From: VRUE01 sp963702705
GTDB taxonomy: Bacteria > Actinomycetota > Thermoleophilia > Solirubrobacterales > 70-9
Assembly: GCA_963702705.1 (NCBI GenBank)
Contig: CAVPDR010000007.1
Coordinates: forward strand, 635,431-699,430
Direction: 5' to 3'
Length of the DNA stretch: 64,000 nt
Under the pieces are notes generated by a model. The model did not search any database, was not told the origin of the DNA, and saw only the letters and a program-made list of their open reading frames with translations. The position numbers were made by a program, and so were the translations under genes. Position 1 is the stretch's first letter. Each line of letters starts with the position of its first letter. This document shows, in pieces, positions 35,391 to 46,204 of this stretch.

Positions 35391-36319
35391 TGGCGAAGGC
35401 GGGAGAAGCCGAGAAAGTGGGGGCGCAGCGCGACGGCGATTCGCCTGACCGCGAGGTGACCCTGGTCGTGATCACCGGCCACTCCGGCGCCGGCAAGTCG
35501 GAAGCGATCGCCGCCTTCGAGGACAGCGGCTACTTCTGCGTCGACAACCTGCCGCCGCGGATGATCGGCAGCCTCGGCGAGCTCTTCCGCCACGAGGGCA
35601 GCGGGGTCGAATGCGCCGCGGTCGTCTCTGACGTGCGCGGTGGCGATTACTTCGATGACCTGCTGCAGGTGCTCGACGACCTCGCAGGCCGACGGGCTGA
35701 AGCCGACCGTGCTCTTCCTCGAGGCCGACGAGGAGACCCTGGTCGACCGCTACAAGGAGACCCGCCGCCGCCACCCGCTGGCGCCGGAAGGCCGCATCGT
35801 CGACGGTATCCGTGCCGAGCGCGAGCTGCTGGCGCCGCTGCGCGAGCGCGCCGACATGGTGATGGACACCAGCGACCTGACCGGTGGCATGCTGCGCCGC
35901 CGCATCGCCGAGGAAATGCTCGACGGACACGAGAGCGGCAAGATGGCGCTGACCCTGCTCACCTTCGGCTTCAAGAACGGGCCGCCGCGCGACGCCGACC
36001 TCACCCTCGACGTGCGCTTCCTGCCCAACCCGCACTACGTCGACGATCTGCGTCCGCTGACCGGCCTCGACAAACGGGTGCGCGAGTACGTCGAGGCGGG
36101 CACCCAGGCGGGCGAGTTCTACGGCCGCCTGCTGCCGCTGCTCGAGTTCCTCGTTCCCGCCTACGTCACCGAGGGCAAGAGCCACCTGACGATCGCCATC
36201 GGCTGTACCGGCGGGCGCCATCGCTCGATCACCGTGGCGGACCGCATCCGCCGCGAGCTGAGGGCCGCGACGACGTGATCGTCCACGTCAAGCACCGCGA
36301 CACCGAGCCAGACGCCTGA
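35390..36319 (+). CDS. rapZ: RapZ/YvcJ P-loop nucleotide-binding protein (frameshifted)
   Basis: Cytosolic ATP/GTP-binding protein. Walker A in VVITGHSGAGKSEAIAAFED, then GYFCVDNLPP, VLFLEADEETLVDRYKETRR and LTFGFKNGPPRDADLTLDVR. The C-terminal domain reads LTIAIGCTGGRHRSITVADR and, after a frame change near 36263, DDVIVHVKHRDTEPDA. Another change lies near 35688. In other actinobacteria yvcK and whiA follow this gene; here an inverted repeat and an ABC exporter follow instead. Confidence 0.9.
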   Translation: MAKAGEAEKVGAQRDGDSPDREVTLVVITGHSGAGKSEAIAAFEDSGYFCVDNLPPRMIGSLGELFRHEGSGVECAAVVSDVRGGDYFDDLLQVLDDLAGRRAEADRALPRGRRGDPGRPLQGDPPPPPAGAGRPHRRRYPCRARAAGAAARARRHGDGHQRPDRWHAAPPHRRGNARRTRERQDGADPAHLRLQERAAARRRPHPRRALPAQPALRRRSASADRPRQTGARVRRGGHPGGRVLRPPAAAARVPRSRLRHRGQEPPDDRHRLYRRAPSLDHRGGPHPPRAEGRDDVIVHVKHRDTEPDA

Positions 36320-36418
36320 CGGGGTCCAGACGTCGCCATGCGGCGTCCTCGGTCGCTTACGTGCAGAGCACGCCGCGCTCCCTGCGTCCTTGCCTGACAA
36401 CGTCTGGACCCCGTCAGG
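36315..36418. repeat. Long inverted repeat with nested hairpin
   Basis: Arms CCTGACGGGGTCCAGACGT (36315-36333) and ACGTCTGGACCCCGTCAGG (36400-36418) match perfectly over 19 bases around a 66-base loop, which contains a nested 7-bp stem (GCGGCGT/ACGCCGC). The left arm overlaps the rapZ stop codon. It separates rapZ from the ABC exporter genes and may be a terminator or a small mobile palindrome. Confidence 0.75.
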
Positions 36419-36443
36419 TACGTCCATAGAATCGCCGACCGCC

Positions 36444-37304
36444 TTGGCCGATCCCGTCATATCGATTCGTGGGCTGCGCAAGAGCTATGGCGATTTCGAG
36501 GCGGTGCGCGGCATCGACCTCGAGGTGCAGGCCGGCGAGGTGTTTGCCTTCCTCGGCCCAAACGGGGCCGGCAAGACGACGACGGTGGAGATCCTCGAGG
36601 GCTACCGCAAGCGCAGCGGGGGAGAGGTCTCGGTGCTGGGCGAGGACCCGCAGCACGGCGGCCGCGCCTGGCGCGAGCGGATCGGCATCGTCCTGCAGAA
36701 CTGCCGGCTCGATCCCTACCTGACCGTGCGCGAGTCGCTCGGGCTCTACGCCGGCTACTACAGCGCCCCGCGGCCGGTCGACGAGGTGGTCGAGCTGGTC
36801 GGTCTGGGCGGCAAGGCCGACGTGCGCGCCAGCAAGCTCTCCGGCGGCCAGCAGCGCCGCCTCGACGTCGGCATGGCCCTGGTCGGCGACCCCGAGCTGC
36901 TCTTCCTCGACGAGCCGACCACCGGCTTCGACCCCTCGGCCCGGCGCCAGGCCTGGGAGACGATCGCCGGCCTGCGCGACCTCGGCAAGACCGTCTTCCT
37001 CACCACCCACTACATGGACGAGGCGCAGCGCCTCGCCGACCGGGTGACGATCATCTCGCGCGGCGAGGTGGTGGCGAGCGGTACGCCGGACGATCTCGGC
37101 GACCGCGAGAGCCTGCCGACGACGATCAGCTACCGGCTCGGCGGCGAGGAGGTCTCGGTTGAGACGACGACCCCGGTCGCCGACCTGCACGAGCTGACCG
37201 GGCGCGCGGTCGAGCAGGGCCTGGAGATCGAGGGCCTGGAAGTGACCCGTCCCAACCTCGAGGACGTCTACCTCTCGCTGACCTCGGAGGGCGGGGAGGA
37301 ATGA
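36444..37304 (+). CDS. ABC-2 type exporter ATPase
   Basis: ATPase of an export system. VISIRGLRKSYGDFEAVRGI precedes Walker A GPNGAGKTTTVEIL; then LSGGQQRRLDVGMAL, Walker B LLFLDEPTTGFDP and switch LTTHYMDEAQRL. The C-terminal extension of about 75 residues is typical of DrrA/CcmA-type daunorubicin-resistance-like exporters. I prefer TTG 36444: the longer open frame from 36390 would run through the inverted-repeat arm. It overlaps the permease gene (ATGA). Confidence 0.9.
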   Translation: MADPVISIRGLRKSYGDFEAVRGIDLEVQAGEVFAFLGPNGAGKTTTVEILEGYRKRSGGEVSVLGEDPQHGGRAWRERIGIVLQNCRLDPYLTVRESLGLYAGYYSAPRPVDEVVELVGLGGKADVRASKLSGGQQRRLDVGMALVGDPELLFLDEPTTGFDPSARRQAWETIAGLRDLGKTVFLTTHYMDEAQRLADRVTIISRGEVVASGTPDDLGDRESLPTTISYRLGGEEVSVETTTPVADLHELTGRAVEQGLEIEGLEVTRPNLEDVYLSLTSEGGEE

Positions 37305-38074
37305 ACGGCTTCGCCCTTTTCGCCCACCAGTTCCGCTACGACCAGAAGGCCTTCTGGCGCAATCCCGCCTCGGTCTTCTTCACCGTGATGTTCCCGGTGG
37401 TCCTGCTGCTGATCTTCGCCACCGTCTTCGGCGACCAGACCGTCGACGTGCGCGGTGGGATCAAGACCACCGCCTACTACGTGCCGGCGATCATCACCCT
37501 GGCGGTGATCTCGGCGACGATGCAGTCGCTGGCGATGTCGCTGGTGATCGCCCGCGAGGACGGGCGGCTGAAGCGCGGCCGCGGCACGCCGATGCCCGCC
37601 TGGGTCTTCATCGCCGGCCGGGTCGGCAACTCGGCCGTGGTGGCGCTGCTGATGCTGGCCCTGCTCGCCCTGATCGGCCGTGTCCTCTACGGCGTCGCGA
37701 TCCCCTGGGGTCAGATGCCGCAGATCGTCGTCACACTGCTGATCGGCGCCTCGGCCTTCTGCTGCCTCGGCATCGCGCTGACCGCGGCGATTCCCTCGCA
37801 GGACGCGGCGGCGCCGATCGTCAACGCGCTGCTCTTGCCGCTCTACTTCCTCTCCGGCGTCTTCATCCCCGACGACCAGCTGCCCAGCGGCGTCATCCAC
37901 TTCGCCGACATCTTCCCGATCCGCCACTTCTTCGAGGCCTTCTTCGACGTCTATGACCCCGGCAGCGCCGGCGGCGGCCTGCAGTGGGGCAACCTCGCCG
38001 TCGTCGCGGTCTGGGGCGTGGCCGGCCTGCTGCTGGCGATCCGCTTCTTCCGCTGGACCCCGCGCGGCGGCTGA
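37301..38074 (+). CDS. ABC-2 type exporter permease
   Basis: Six-helix membrane subunit of 257 residues: PASVFFTVMFPVVLLLIFAT, YVPAIITLAVISATMQSLAM, AVVALLMLALLALIGRVLYG, VTLLIGASAFCCLGIALTAA, LPLYFLSGVFIP and AVVAVWGVAGLLLAIRFF. It fits the ABC-2 membrane fold with FLSGVFIP before the fifth segment. Partner of the preceding ATPase; substrate unknown (lipid, glycan or drug). Confidence 0.9.
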   Translation: MNGFALFAHQFRYDQKAFWRNPASVFFTVMFPVVLLLIFATVFGDQTVDVRGGIKTTAYYVPAIITLAVISATMQSLAMSLVIAREDGRLKRGRGTPMPAWVFIAGRVGNSAVVALLMLALLALIGRVLYGVAIPWGQMPQIVVTLLIGASAFCCLGIALTAAIPSQDAAAPIVNALLLPLYFLSGVFIPDDQLPSGVIHFADIFPIRHFFEAFFDVYDPGSAGGGLQWGNLAVVAVWGVAGLLLAIRFFRWTPRGG

Positions 38075-38105
38075 TCCGCCCGCCCCGTATAGCCTCCCGG
38101 TTCGA

Positions 38106-38468
38106 ATGTTGCATCACGTTCTACTGGAGGTCTCTGACCTTGAGCGGAGCGCGTCGTTCTACGACTCGCTGCTCGCGCCCCTTGGCTGGCGGCGCCATTT
38201 CGAGGAGGACGAAACGATCGGCTGGGGCATCGCCAAACCGGTCTTCTTCATCGCCTCCCACCACGAGCCCAAGGCCGGCTTCGGCCTGCTCAGCTTCTCC
38301 GGGCTCGGCATCGTCGCCGTCAAGGCCGCCTGGGAAGGCGGCATGAACGCCGGCGGCACCAAGGTCTCCGAGCCGGGCGAGCGCCGCTCTTACGGCTCCG
38401 GCTCCTACTCGGCTTTCGTCAAGGATCCCGACGGGTACGAGATCGAGATCACGATCGGGACCGACTAG
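38106..38468 (+). CDS. VOC/glyoxalase superfamily protein
   Basis: A 120-residue metal-binding-fold protein: MLHHVLLEVSDLERSASFYD is the first beta-alpha-beta unit with the His ligand, and YSAFVKDPDGYEIEITIGTD the last with a Glu ligand. The central segment (GFGLLSFSGLGIVAVKAAWE) fits the family. Function is unassigned: glyoxalase, dioxygenase or resistance proteins share this fold. It lies between the exporter and gap. Confidence 0.82.
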   Translation: MLHHVLLEVSDLERSASFYDSLLAPLGWRRHFEEDETIGWGIAKPVFFIASHHEPKAGFGLLSFSGLGIVAVKAAWEGGMNAGGTKVSEPGERRSYGSGSYSAFVKDPDGYEIEITIGTD

Positions 38469-38548
38469 TCGGATGCAACGGCCGCCCGGCGGCGTTGCTC
38501 CATAACATCGGTACATCTCCCCAAATAACTCCCAGGAGGGTTGACTCA

Positions 38549-39553
<1,005 letters not shown>

Positions 39554-39572
39554 TCCGCGTCGGGGCGGAGCG

Positions 39573-40764
39573 GTGAGCTTCTCCAAGGCAAGCGTCCGCG
39601 ACGCCGACGTCGCGGGCAAGCGGGTCCTGGTCCGGGTCGACTTCAACGTCCCGCTCGACGACGGCGAGGTCGCCGACGACACCCGCATCCGCGCGGCGCT
39701 GCCGACGATCGCGCTGCTGCGCGAGCGCGGCGCGGCCCTGGTCCTGGTCTCGCATCTCGGCCGCCCGAAGGGCAAGGTCGACCCGGCGCTCTCGATGCGG
39801 CCGGTGGGCGAGCGCCTCGCCGAGCTGATCGGGGCCGAGGTCAAGCAGGCGCCGGCCGTGGTCGGCGACGAGGTCGAGGCGATGGCCGGCGAGCTCGGCT
39901 CGGGCGACGTGATGCTGCTGGAGAACGTTCGCTACGAGCCGGGCGAGACCGAGAACGACGCGGCGCTCGCCGAGGCCCTGGCCAAGCTGGCCGACGTCTA
40001 CGTCAACGACGCCTTCGGCGCCGCCCACCGCGCCCACGCCAGCACCGCCGGCGTCGCCGGCCTCGCTGCCCGGCTACGCGGGCCTGCTGCTCGAGCGCGA
40101 GGTGAGCGAACTGACCCGGGTGGTCGACTCCCCGGAGCGCCCGCTGGTCGTCGTCCTCGGCGGCGCCAAGGTCACCGACAAGGTTGGCGTGATCGATCGC
40201 TTCCTCGAGGTCGCCGACGAGATCCTGATCGGCGGCGCGATGTGCTTCAGCTTCTTTCGCGCCCAGGGGATCGCCACCGGCGACTCGCTGGTCGAGGAGG
40301 AGGGCGTCAAGCTCGCCGCCGAGGCGCTGGAGCGGGCCGAGTCTTCCGACTGCGAGCTGCGACTGCCCGTCGACCTCGTGCTGGGCGAGCGTTTCGCCGC
40401 CGACGCCGAGCCCCGCGAGAGCGACGGGGTCGAGGTGCCCGACGGCTGGATGGGCCTCGACATCGGGCCGCGGACGCGCGGCCGGCCTACGCCGAGGCTG
40501 ATCGCCGGTGCCGGCACCGTGCTCTGGAACGGCCCGATGGGCGCTTTCGAGCTGGCGCCGTTCGCGGCCGGCACCCGCGCCGTCGCCGAGGCCGTGGCCG
40601 AGGCGCCCGGGACGACCGTGATCGGCGGCGGCGACTCGGTTGCCGCGCTGCAGCAGTTTGGGCTCGGTGACAAAGTGGATTGGCTCTCGACCGGAGGAGG
40701 AGCATCGTTGGAGCTCTTGGAGGGAAAGAAGCTGCCCGGAGTGGAGGCTTTGCGCGATGCCTAG
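39573..40764 (+). CDS. pgk: Phosphoglycerate kinase (frameshifted)
   Basis: ATP-forming glycolytic kinase. GKRVLVRVDFNVPLDDGEV, LVLVSHLGRPKGK, VMLLENVRYEPGETEND and VYVNDAFGAAHRAHASTAGV form the N-domain. LVVVLGGAKVTDKVGVIDRF and TVLWNGPMGAFE then GTTVIGGGDSVAALQQFGL form the C-domain. The frame changes near 40070. A short stretch near 40480-40497 (GRPTPRLIAG) looks like two compensating indels, since AAYAELIAG would be expected. Start GTG 39573. Confidence 0.95.
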
Positions 40765-41509
40765 CCGCACGCCGTACATCGCCGCCAACTGGAAGATGCA
40801 CAAGACCGTCGCCGAGGCGGGCGCAGTTCGTCGACGCGCTGCTGCCGCAGATCGCGGCGACGCAGAGCGACGTCGTGATCTGCCCGCCGTTCACGGCGCT
40901 GAGCGCCGTGGTCGAGCGCCGCTACGGCACCGCGGTCAAGGTCGCCGCTCAGAACATGCACGAGGAGGACTCGGGCGCCTTCACCGGCGAGGTATCGGCG
41001 CCGATGCTGGTCGAGCTCGACGTCGAGGCCGTCGTCCTCGGTCACTCCGAGCGCCGCCAGCTCTTCGGCGAGACCGACGAGGCGCTGGCGCGCAAGGTCC
41101 CGGCCGCGCTCGCCGCCGGCCTCGAGCCGATCCTCTGCGTCGGCGAGAGCGAGGAGGCGCGCGACGCCGAACAGACCGAGGCGGTGCTGGAGCGCCAGCT
41201 GCAGGCCGACCTGGCGGCGGTCGAGGGCACGCAAGCTGGGCCGAGATCGTGATCGCCTACGAGCCGATCTGGGCGATCGGCACCGGCCGCACCGCGACGC
41301 CGGAGCAGGCCCAGGAGGCCTGCGCCTTCATCCGCGACCTGCTGCGCGAGCGCGGCGCGCCCGCCGACGAGGTCCGCATCCTCTACGGCGGCTCGGTCAA
41401 GCCCGGCAACGCTGCCGAGCTGCTCGGCCAGCCCGACATCGACGGCGCGCTGGTCGGCGGCGCTAGCCTCGACCCGGCCGAATTCGCCGAGATAGTCAAG
41501 GCCGCATGA
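40757..41509 (+). CDS. tpiA: Triosephosphate isomerase (frameshifted)
   Basis: TIM-barrel isomerase of DHAP and GAP. TPYIAANWKMHKTVAEA (Asn/Lys), VAAQNMHEEDSGAFTGEVSA, VLGHSERRQLFGETD (catalytic His), VIAYEPIWAIGTG (catalytic Glu) and ILYGGSVKPGNAAELL are all present. Frame changes near 40818 and 41238. Start ATG 40757 overlaps the pgk stop. Confidence 0.95.
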   Translation: MPSRTPYIAANWKMHKTVAEAGAVRRRAAAADRGDAERRRDLPAVHGAERRGRAPLRHRGQGRRSEHARGGLGRLHRRGIGADAGRARRRGRRPRSLRAPPALRRDRRGAGAQGPGRARRRPRADPLRRRERGGARRRTDRGGAGAPAAGRPGGGRGHASWAEIVIAYEPIWAIGTGRTATPEQAQEACAFIRDLLRERGAPADEVRILYGGSVKPGNAAELLGQPDIDGALVGGASLDPAEFAEIVKAA

Positions 41510-41512
41510 TCC

Positions 41513-41556
41513 TCCGGTGCGCCTTTCCCCTCTATGCCTGGATAAAGCGCACCGGA
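41513..41556. repeat. Palindromic element between tpiA and gpmI
   Basis: TCCGGTGCGCCTTT and AAAGCGCACCGGA pair with a single bulged base around a 17-base loop containing CTATG. The arm TCCGGTGCGCCTTT is identical to the in-frame element at 17048. It follows the tpiA stop by 3 bases. Confidence 0.75.
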
Positions 41557-41566
41557 AGGGGTTGTC

Positions 41567-43088
41567 GTGACGGTTCCCTCGCTGGCGCTGGTCATCCTCG
41601 ACGGCTGGGGGCTGGCCGAGCCCGGGCCCGGCAACGCGGTCTCGCTCGCCCAGACGCCGGTCTTCGACCGCCTCTGGGACGGCTTTCCCCACACCCAGCT
41701 CTCCGCCCAGGGCCGCGACGTCGGCCTGCCCGACGGCCAGATGGGCAACTCCGAGGTCGGCCACCTCAACCTCGGCGCCGGCGCGATCGTCAAGCAGGAC
41801 CTGGCCCGGATCGACGACGCGATCGCCGACGGCAGCTTCTTCGAGAACGAGGCGCTGCTCGCCGCCTGCGAGCGCGCCCGCCACAGCCCTCGCGGGCGCC
41901 TGCACCTGCTCGGCCTCGTCTCCGACGGCGGCGTGCACTCCGGCTGGGAGCACATCGAGGCGACGATCGAGCTGGCCTCGCAGGAGGGCGTCCCCGACGT
42001 CGTCTTCCACGCCTTCACCGACGGCCGCGACACGCTGCCGCACGGCGGCCGCGGCTACGTCGCACGAGCTCGAGCGCTGGCTGCGCCAGGCCGGCCGCGT
42101 CGGCACCGTCAGCGGCCGCTACTACGCGATGGATCGCGACACGCGCTGGGAGCGGACCAAGCTCGCCTACGACGCGATCGTCCACGCCGAGGGCCTGCGC
42201 GCGGCGAGCGGCGAGGAGGCGATCGAGCTCTCCTACGAGCGCGGCGAGACCGACGAGTTCGTCAAGCCGACCGTGATCGGCGACTACGACGGCGTCGCCG
42301 CGGGCGACGTCGGGATCTTCATCAACTTCCGTCCCGATCGGGCGCGCGAGATGACCCTGGCCCTGGCTGAGCCGGACTTCGACGAGTTCTCCCGGGCCGG
42401 CGGCCCGCTGCTCGAGCTGACGACGATGACCGTCGTACCGCAAGGGCTGGCCCTACCCGGTCGCCTTCCCCGAGGCGCGGCCGAAGACGACGCTGGCGGA
42501 GACGATCTCCGAGGCGGGGGGCCGCCAGCTGCACGTCGCCGAGACCGAGAAGTACGCCCACGTCACCTACTTCTTCAACGGCGGCCGCGAGCAGGAGTGG
42601 GAGGGGGAGGAGCGCCACCTGGTCGACTCTCCGCGCGACGTGCCGACCTACGACCACAAGCCGGAGATGAGCGCCCGCGCCGCCGCCGACACCTTCGTCA
42701 GCCACTGGGGGGCGGACGACTACCGCTTCGGCATCATCAACTTCGCCAACCCCGACATGGTCGGCCACACCGGCGTGATCCCGGCCGCGGTGGCGGCGGT
42801 CGAGGAGGTCGACGGCTGCCTCGGCGAGGTGATCGAGGCGGTGAGCGCCAAGGGCGGCGCCTGCATCGTCACCGCCGACCACGGCAACTGCGACCACATG
42901 CTGGAGCCGGACGGCTCGCCCAACACCGCGCACTCGCTCAACCCGGTGCCGCTGATCGTCACCGCCGAGGGCGTGACCCTGCGCGACCACGGCATCCTCG
43001 CCGACGTGGCCCCGACCGCGCTCGAGCTCCTCGGCATCGCCCAGCCCGCGGCGATGACCGGCCGCTCGCTGATCGCGCGAGAAGCTGA
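41567..43088 (+). CDS. gpmI: Cofactor-independent phosphoglycerate mutase (frameshifted)
   Basis: Alkaline-phosphatase-fold mutase interconverting 3- and 2-phosphoglycerate with two Mn ions. VILDGWGLAEPG (metal Asp), DGQMGNSEVGHLNLGAG (phospho-Ser), HAFTDGRDT, GRYYAMDRDTRWERTKLAY, FINFRPDRAREMT, YFFNGGRE, IVTADHGNCDHM and NTAHSLNPVPLI are seen in order. Frame changes near 42065 and 42445 and probably 43080; the last gives the stop at 43086-43088. Start GTG 41567. Confidence 0.94.
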
Positions 43089-43135
43089 CCCCACCCAGCG
43101 GTCAATCCGTTATCGAGATCGAGGCGAGCCGGACG

Positions 43136-44271
43136 ATGAGCGTTGGATCGGGCGCGGGACGGTGCTGCCTGCACACGGTCTCACACGGGCCGGTCCAGAC
43201 CCCGGCTTTCATTCCGCTGGCGACAAAAGGGAGCGGTGCGCGGCCTCGAAGCTCGCGAGGTAGCTGAGCTCGGCTACGAGATGGTGCTGGGTAACACGTA
43301 CCACCTGTTCGTCTCGCCGGGCCCGGAGCGGATCGCCAGAGCCGGGGGGCTGCACGGCTTCATGGGCTGGGAGCGGGCGCTGATCACCGACTCGGGTGGG
43401 TTCCAGGTGTTCTCACTCGCCCACGGCGGCGTGGCCAACGAGGTCAAGGGGAGCGGGCGACAGGGCGGCGCCCAGGGCTCGGTGGTCTCGATCGAGGAGG
43501 AGGGCGTGCACTTCCGCTCCTATCGGGACGGAGCGGAGCTGTTCATCTCGCCCGAGGTCTCGATGGAGGTACAGGCGGCGCTGGGCTCGGACATCGCCCT
43601 GGTCTTCGACGAGTGCACCCCCTTCCACGCCGATCGCGACTACACGGCGCGCTCGACCGAGCGAACCCACCGCTGGCTCGATCGCTGCCTCGCCTGGCAC
43701 GGCGAGCACGGGCCGCAACGCCAGGCGGTCTTCGGGATCGTCCAGGGCGGCGTCCACGAGGATCTGCGGCGTGAATCGGCCGAGTACATCTCCGCGGCCG
43801 GCGTCGACGGGCTCGCGATCGGCGGCACGCTCGGCCGCGACAAGGTGGAGATGCGCGAGGTGCTGGCGATGACCGCGCCGATGCTGCCCGAGGCTGCGCC
43901 CAAGCACCTGCTCGGCATCGGCGAGGTTGACGACCTGCTCTCCGGCATCGCCCTCGGCCTCGACGTCTTCGACTGCGCCGTGCCGACCCGCCTCGCCCGC
44001 CACGGCGTCGCCCTCGTCCCCGATCCCGGCAACCGCTTCCGCCTCGACCTGCGCAAGTCCGGCCACGAAGGCGACCGCAACCCGATCGCCGCGGGCTGTC
44101 CCTGCCCGGCCTGCCAGCACCACGACCGCGACTACCTCAGCTACCTCTCAAGAGCCGAGGAGCTGACCGCGGTCCGCCTCCTCTGCCTGCACAACCTCAC
44201 TTACCTGCAGGAGCTGATGAGCCACGCCCGCAGCCGCATCGCGCGCCGGAGAGCGTTCGGCGACTATTTAG
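43136..44271 (+). CDS. tgt: tRNA-guanine transglycosylase (frameshifted)
   Basis: Exchanges guanine-34 for the queuosine precursor in certain tRNAs. VQTPAFIPLATKG, ELGYEMVLGNTYHLFVSPGP, ALITDSGGFQVFSLAHGG (active-site Asp), ALVFDECTPFHADRDYTARS, GIVQGGVHEDLR, LDVFDCAVPTRLARHG (nucleophile Asp) and the zinc site CPCPACQHHDR...LHNLTYLQELM are present. A frame change near 43225 joins the N-terminus; near 44269 a second indel probably restores the stop. Coding similarity (VIEIEAS) starts slightly upstream of ATG 43136, so the exact start is unsure. Confidence 0.9.
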
Positions 44272-44330
44272 CGGTCTCGCCGTCATGGCCGGGAGTCGCA
44301 CCGCATCGACGTACCCCCGGACGCCGCCAC

Positions 44331-45559
44331 CTATTCGGTGTTCTTCTTGACCAGGTCCTTGAATTCTTCGACGACCTTGTCGACCGTGTTGCCGGCGACT
44401 TCTGTGGCCTTGACGCTGGTTGCTTTGTCGGTCGTATAGATCACCGCTGCCGCCACGGCGGCGGCGATCAGGACCAGGGCTACCAGGGCCATCACGAAGC
44501 GGGCAAAGCGGGAGAAGGCGCTGCGCTTCTGCTGGGCCTGGACCGGCGGCGGGCGGCGCGGTCGGCGGCGGCTGCGGAGCCCGGGCGACCGGGCGGCGCG
44601 TCTGCGAGGGCGCCGGGCGGTACTCGGTCTGGGCGGTCTGGTCGAGGTGGCGGGTCGGCGGTCTCGCCGCCGAGCATCCGGGTCGGCGTGTTCTCCTCGT
44701 CGAAGGGCAGGGTCACGTCCTCGCCCTGCAGCCCGAGCTGGAGGCCGCCGGCGAGCTCGCTGGCGCTGGCGTAGCGGCGGTCGGGATCGCCCTCGAGCGC
44801 CCGCAGCACCGCCGCGCCCAGCGCCTCGGGCACTTCGTCGTTGTAGGTGCTGGGCGGCAGCGGGCGCTCGTTTTGCTGGCGCACCGCCAACTCGGCCAGG
44901 GTCGAGCCCTCGTACGGCAGCCGCCCGGTGAGGAACTGGTAGAGGACGACGCCGAGCGCGTAGACGTCGGTCGCCGGCGTCGCCTCCTCGCCGCGCACCT
45001 GCTCGGGCGAGAGGTAGGCGGCGGTGCCGACGACCGAGCCGACCTGGGTGATCCGGGTCTGTTCGACCGCGCGGGCGATGCCGAAGTCGGTCAGCTTCAC
45101 CGTCATCTCGCCGCCGCCGACGGGGCCGCCGAAGACCATCAGGTTGCCCGGCTTGACGTCGCGGTGGATGATCCCGCGGCGGTGGGCGTAGTCGAGCCCG
45201 GCGCAGGCCTGGGCGCCGATCTCGGCCGTCGTCTCGCCGTCCAGCGGCCCCTGCCGCTGCAGGATCTGCGCTCCCGAGCGGCCCTGGACGTACTCCATGA
45301 CGATGTAGTGGCGGCCGTCGTCGATGCCGGTGTCGTAGACCTGGACGATGTTGGGGTGGATCAGTTTGGCGACCGCCAGCGCCTCGCGGCGGAAGCGTTC
45401 GACGAAGCGCTCGTCGTCGGAGAGGTGCTCGGCGAGGATCTTGACCGCGACGGTGCGCTCGAGGATCAGGTCGGTCGCCTGGTGGACGCTCGACATGCCG
45501 CCGGAGCCGAGCCGGTCGCCGATCTCGTAGCGGCCCGAGAGGATTCCGCTGGCCACCAT
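44331..45559 (-). CDS. PknB-like Ser/Thr protein kinase (frameshifted)
   Basis: Membrane-anchored eukaryotic-like kinase. The glycine loop is DRLGSGGMSSVHQ, the Lys is in VAVKILAEHLSDD, the catalytic loop IIHRDVKPGNLMV, the DFG segment VKLTDFGIARAVEQTRIT, and SVVGTAAYLSPEQVRGEEAT is the activation/P+1 part. A juxtamembrane region rich in Pro is followed, after a frame change near 44560, by the helix FVMALVALVLIAAAVAAAVI and a short outside tail TVDKVVEEFKDLVKKNTE. There are no PASTA repeats. The start is ATG 45559 on domain grounds; the upstream lipoprotein frame runs into it without a stop. Confidence 0.87.
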
Positions 45560-46151
45560 TCCCCTTCCCCCACGGGGGCGCCCGGGCCGACGCCACCCAG
45601 GGGCGCCGGTGCCGCCGCCTTCGCTCGGCGGCGGTTCGGCCGGGGTGGTTTCGGTCGGCGTCGTCGGCGTCACCGCAGGCGCTTCTTTTTCTTTTTCGAC
45701 TTCTTTTTCTTGCTTCTTTTCTTCCTTTTCCAGCGCTTTTTCTTCCTTTTCGCGTTCCTTTTCGGCCTTCTTTTCGAGCCCGGGCGGCAGTTCGTCTTCT
45801 TCTTCGCTGCTCGCTTCGTCGGCCGGCGCGACCGCTTCCGTTTCCGTTTCTTCGCAGGTCGCGACCACTTCATCGAGCTTTTCGGCGCCGCGCTGCAGCG
45901 CCTGCTTCAGCTTCGCGTCGACGCCGCTCAGCGCTTCCACCTGACTGCTGACTTCCTGCGCCGCGTTTTCGGCGCCGACGCATTCGCCTTCGCTGACGAA
46001 CTGCTTGACGCTGTCGAGGTTTTCGGAGATTTCCTGCGCCGTGGTGCCGGGAAGCAGCTTTGCGTCTTCGCCGCCGCCACAGGAGGCGAGAGCGAGCGCG
46101 GCGAGGGCGCCGAGAGCGAGGGCAAGGGCGAATGCGGCCGAGCTGACGCAC
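45560..46151 (-). CDS. Lipoprotein with Glu/Lys-rich coiled coil
   Basis: Not recognised beyond its layout. The lipoprotein signal AAFALALALGALAALALASC leads to GEDAKLLPGTTAQEISENLD, then helical LKQALQRGAEKLDEVVATCE. An extreme Lys/Glu repeat (KEREKEEKALEKEEKK) and a Thr/Pro-rich end follow. The start near 46151 (GTG) needs one indel. No stop separates it from the kinase in the present sequence. Since a lipid anchor would place the kinase outside the cell, a lost stop is likelier than a true fusion. Confidence 0.6.
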
Positions 46152-46204
46152 CGTTGCGAGTCTAGAGAACGGCTTGTGGGGCGGGTTTTCCCTGCAATTG
46201 AGCG

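Noticed and set aside
38095..38115. tRNA T-loop-like GGTTCGAAT
   Set aside because: No acceptor or anticodon stem can be formed around it, and it overlaps the start of the VOC gene.
45670..45830. Short repeat array, possibly CRISPR or satellite
   Set aside because: The repetition comes from codons for Lys/Glu runs in the lipoprotein coiled coil; spacing is irregular and there are no spacers.
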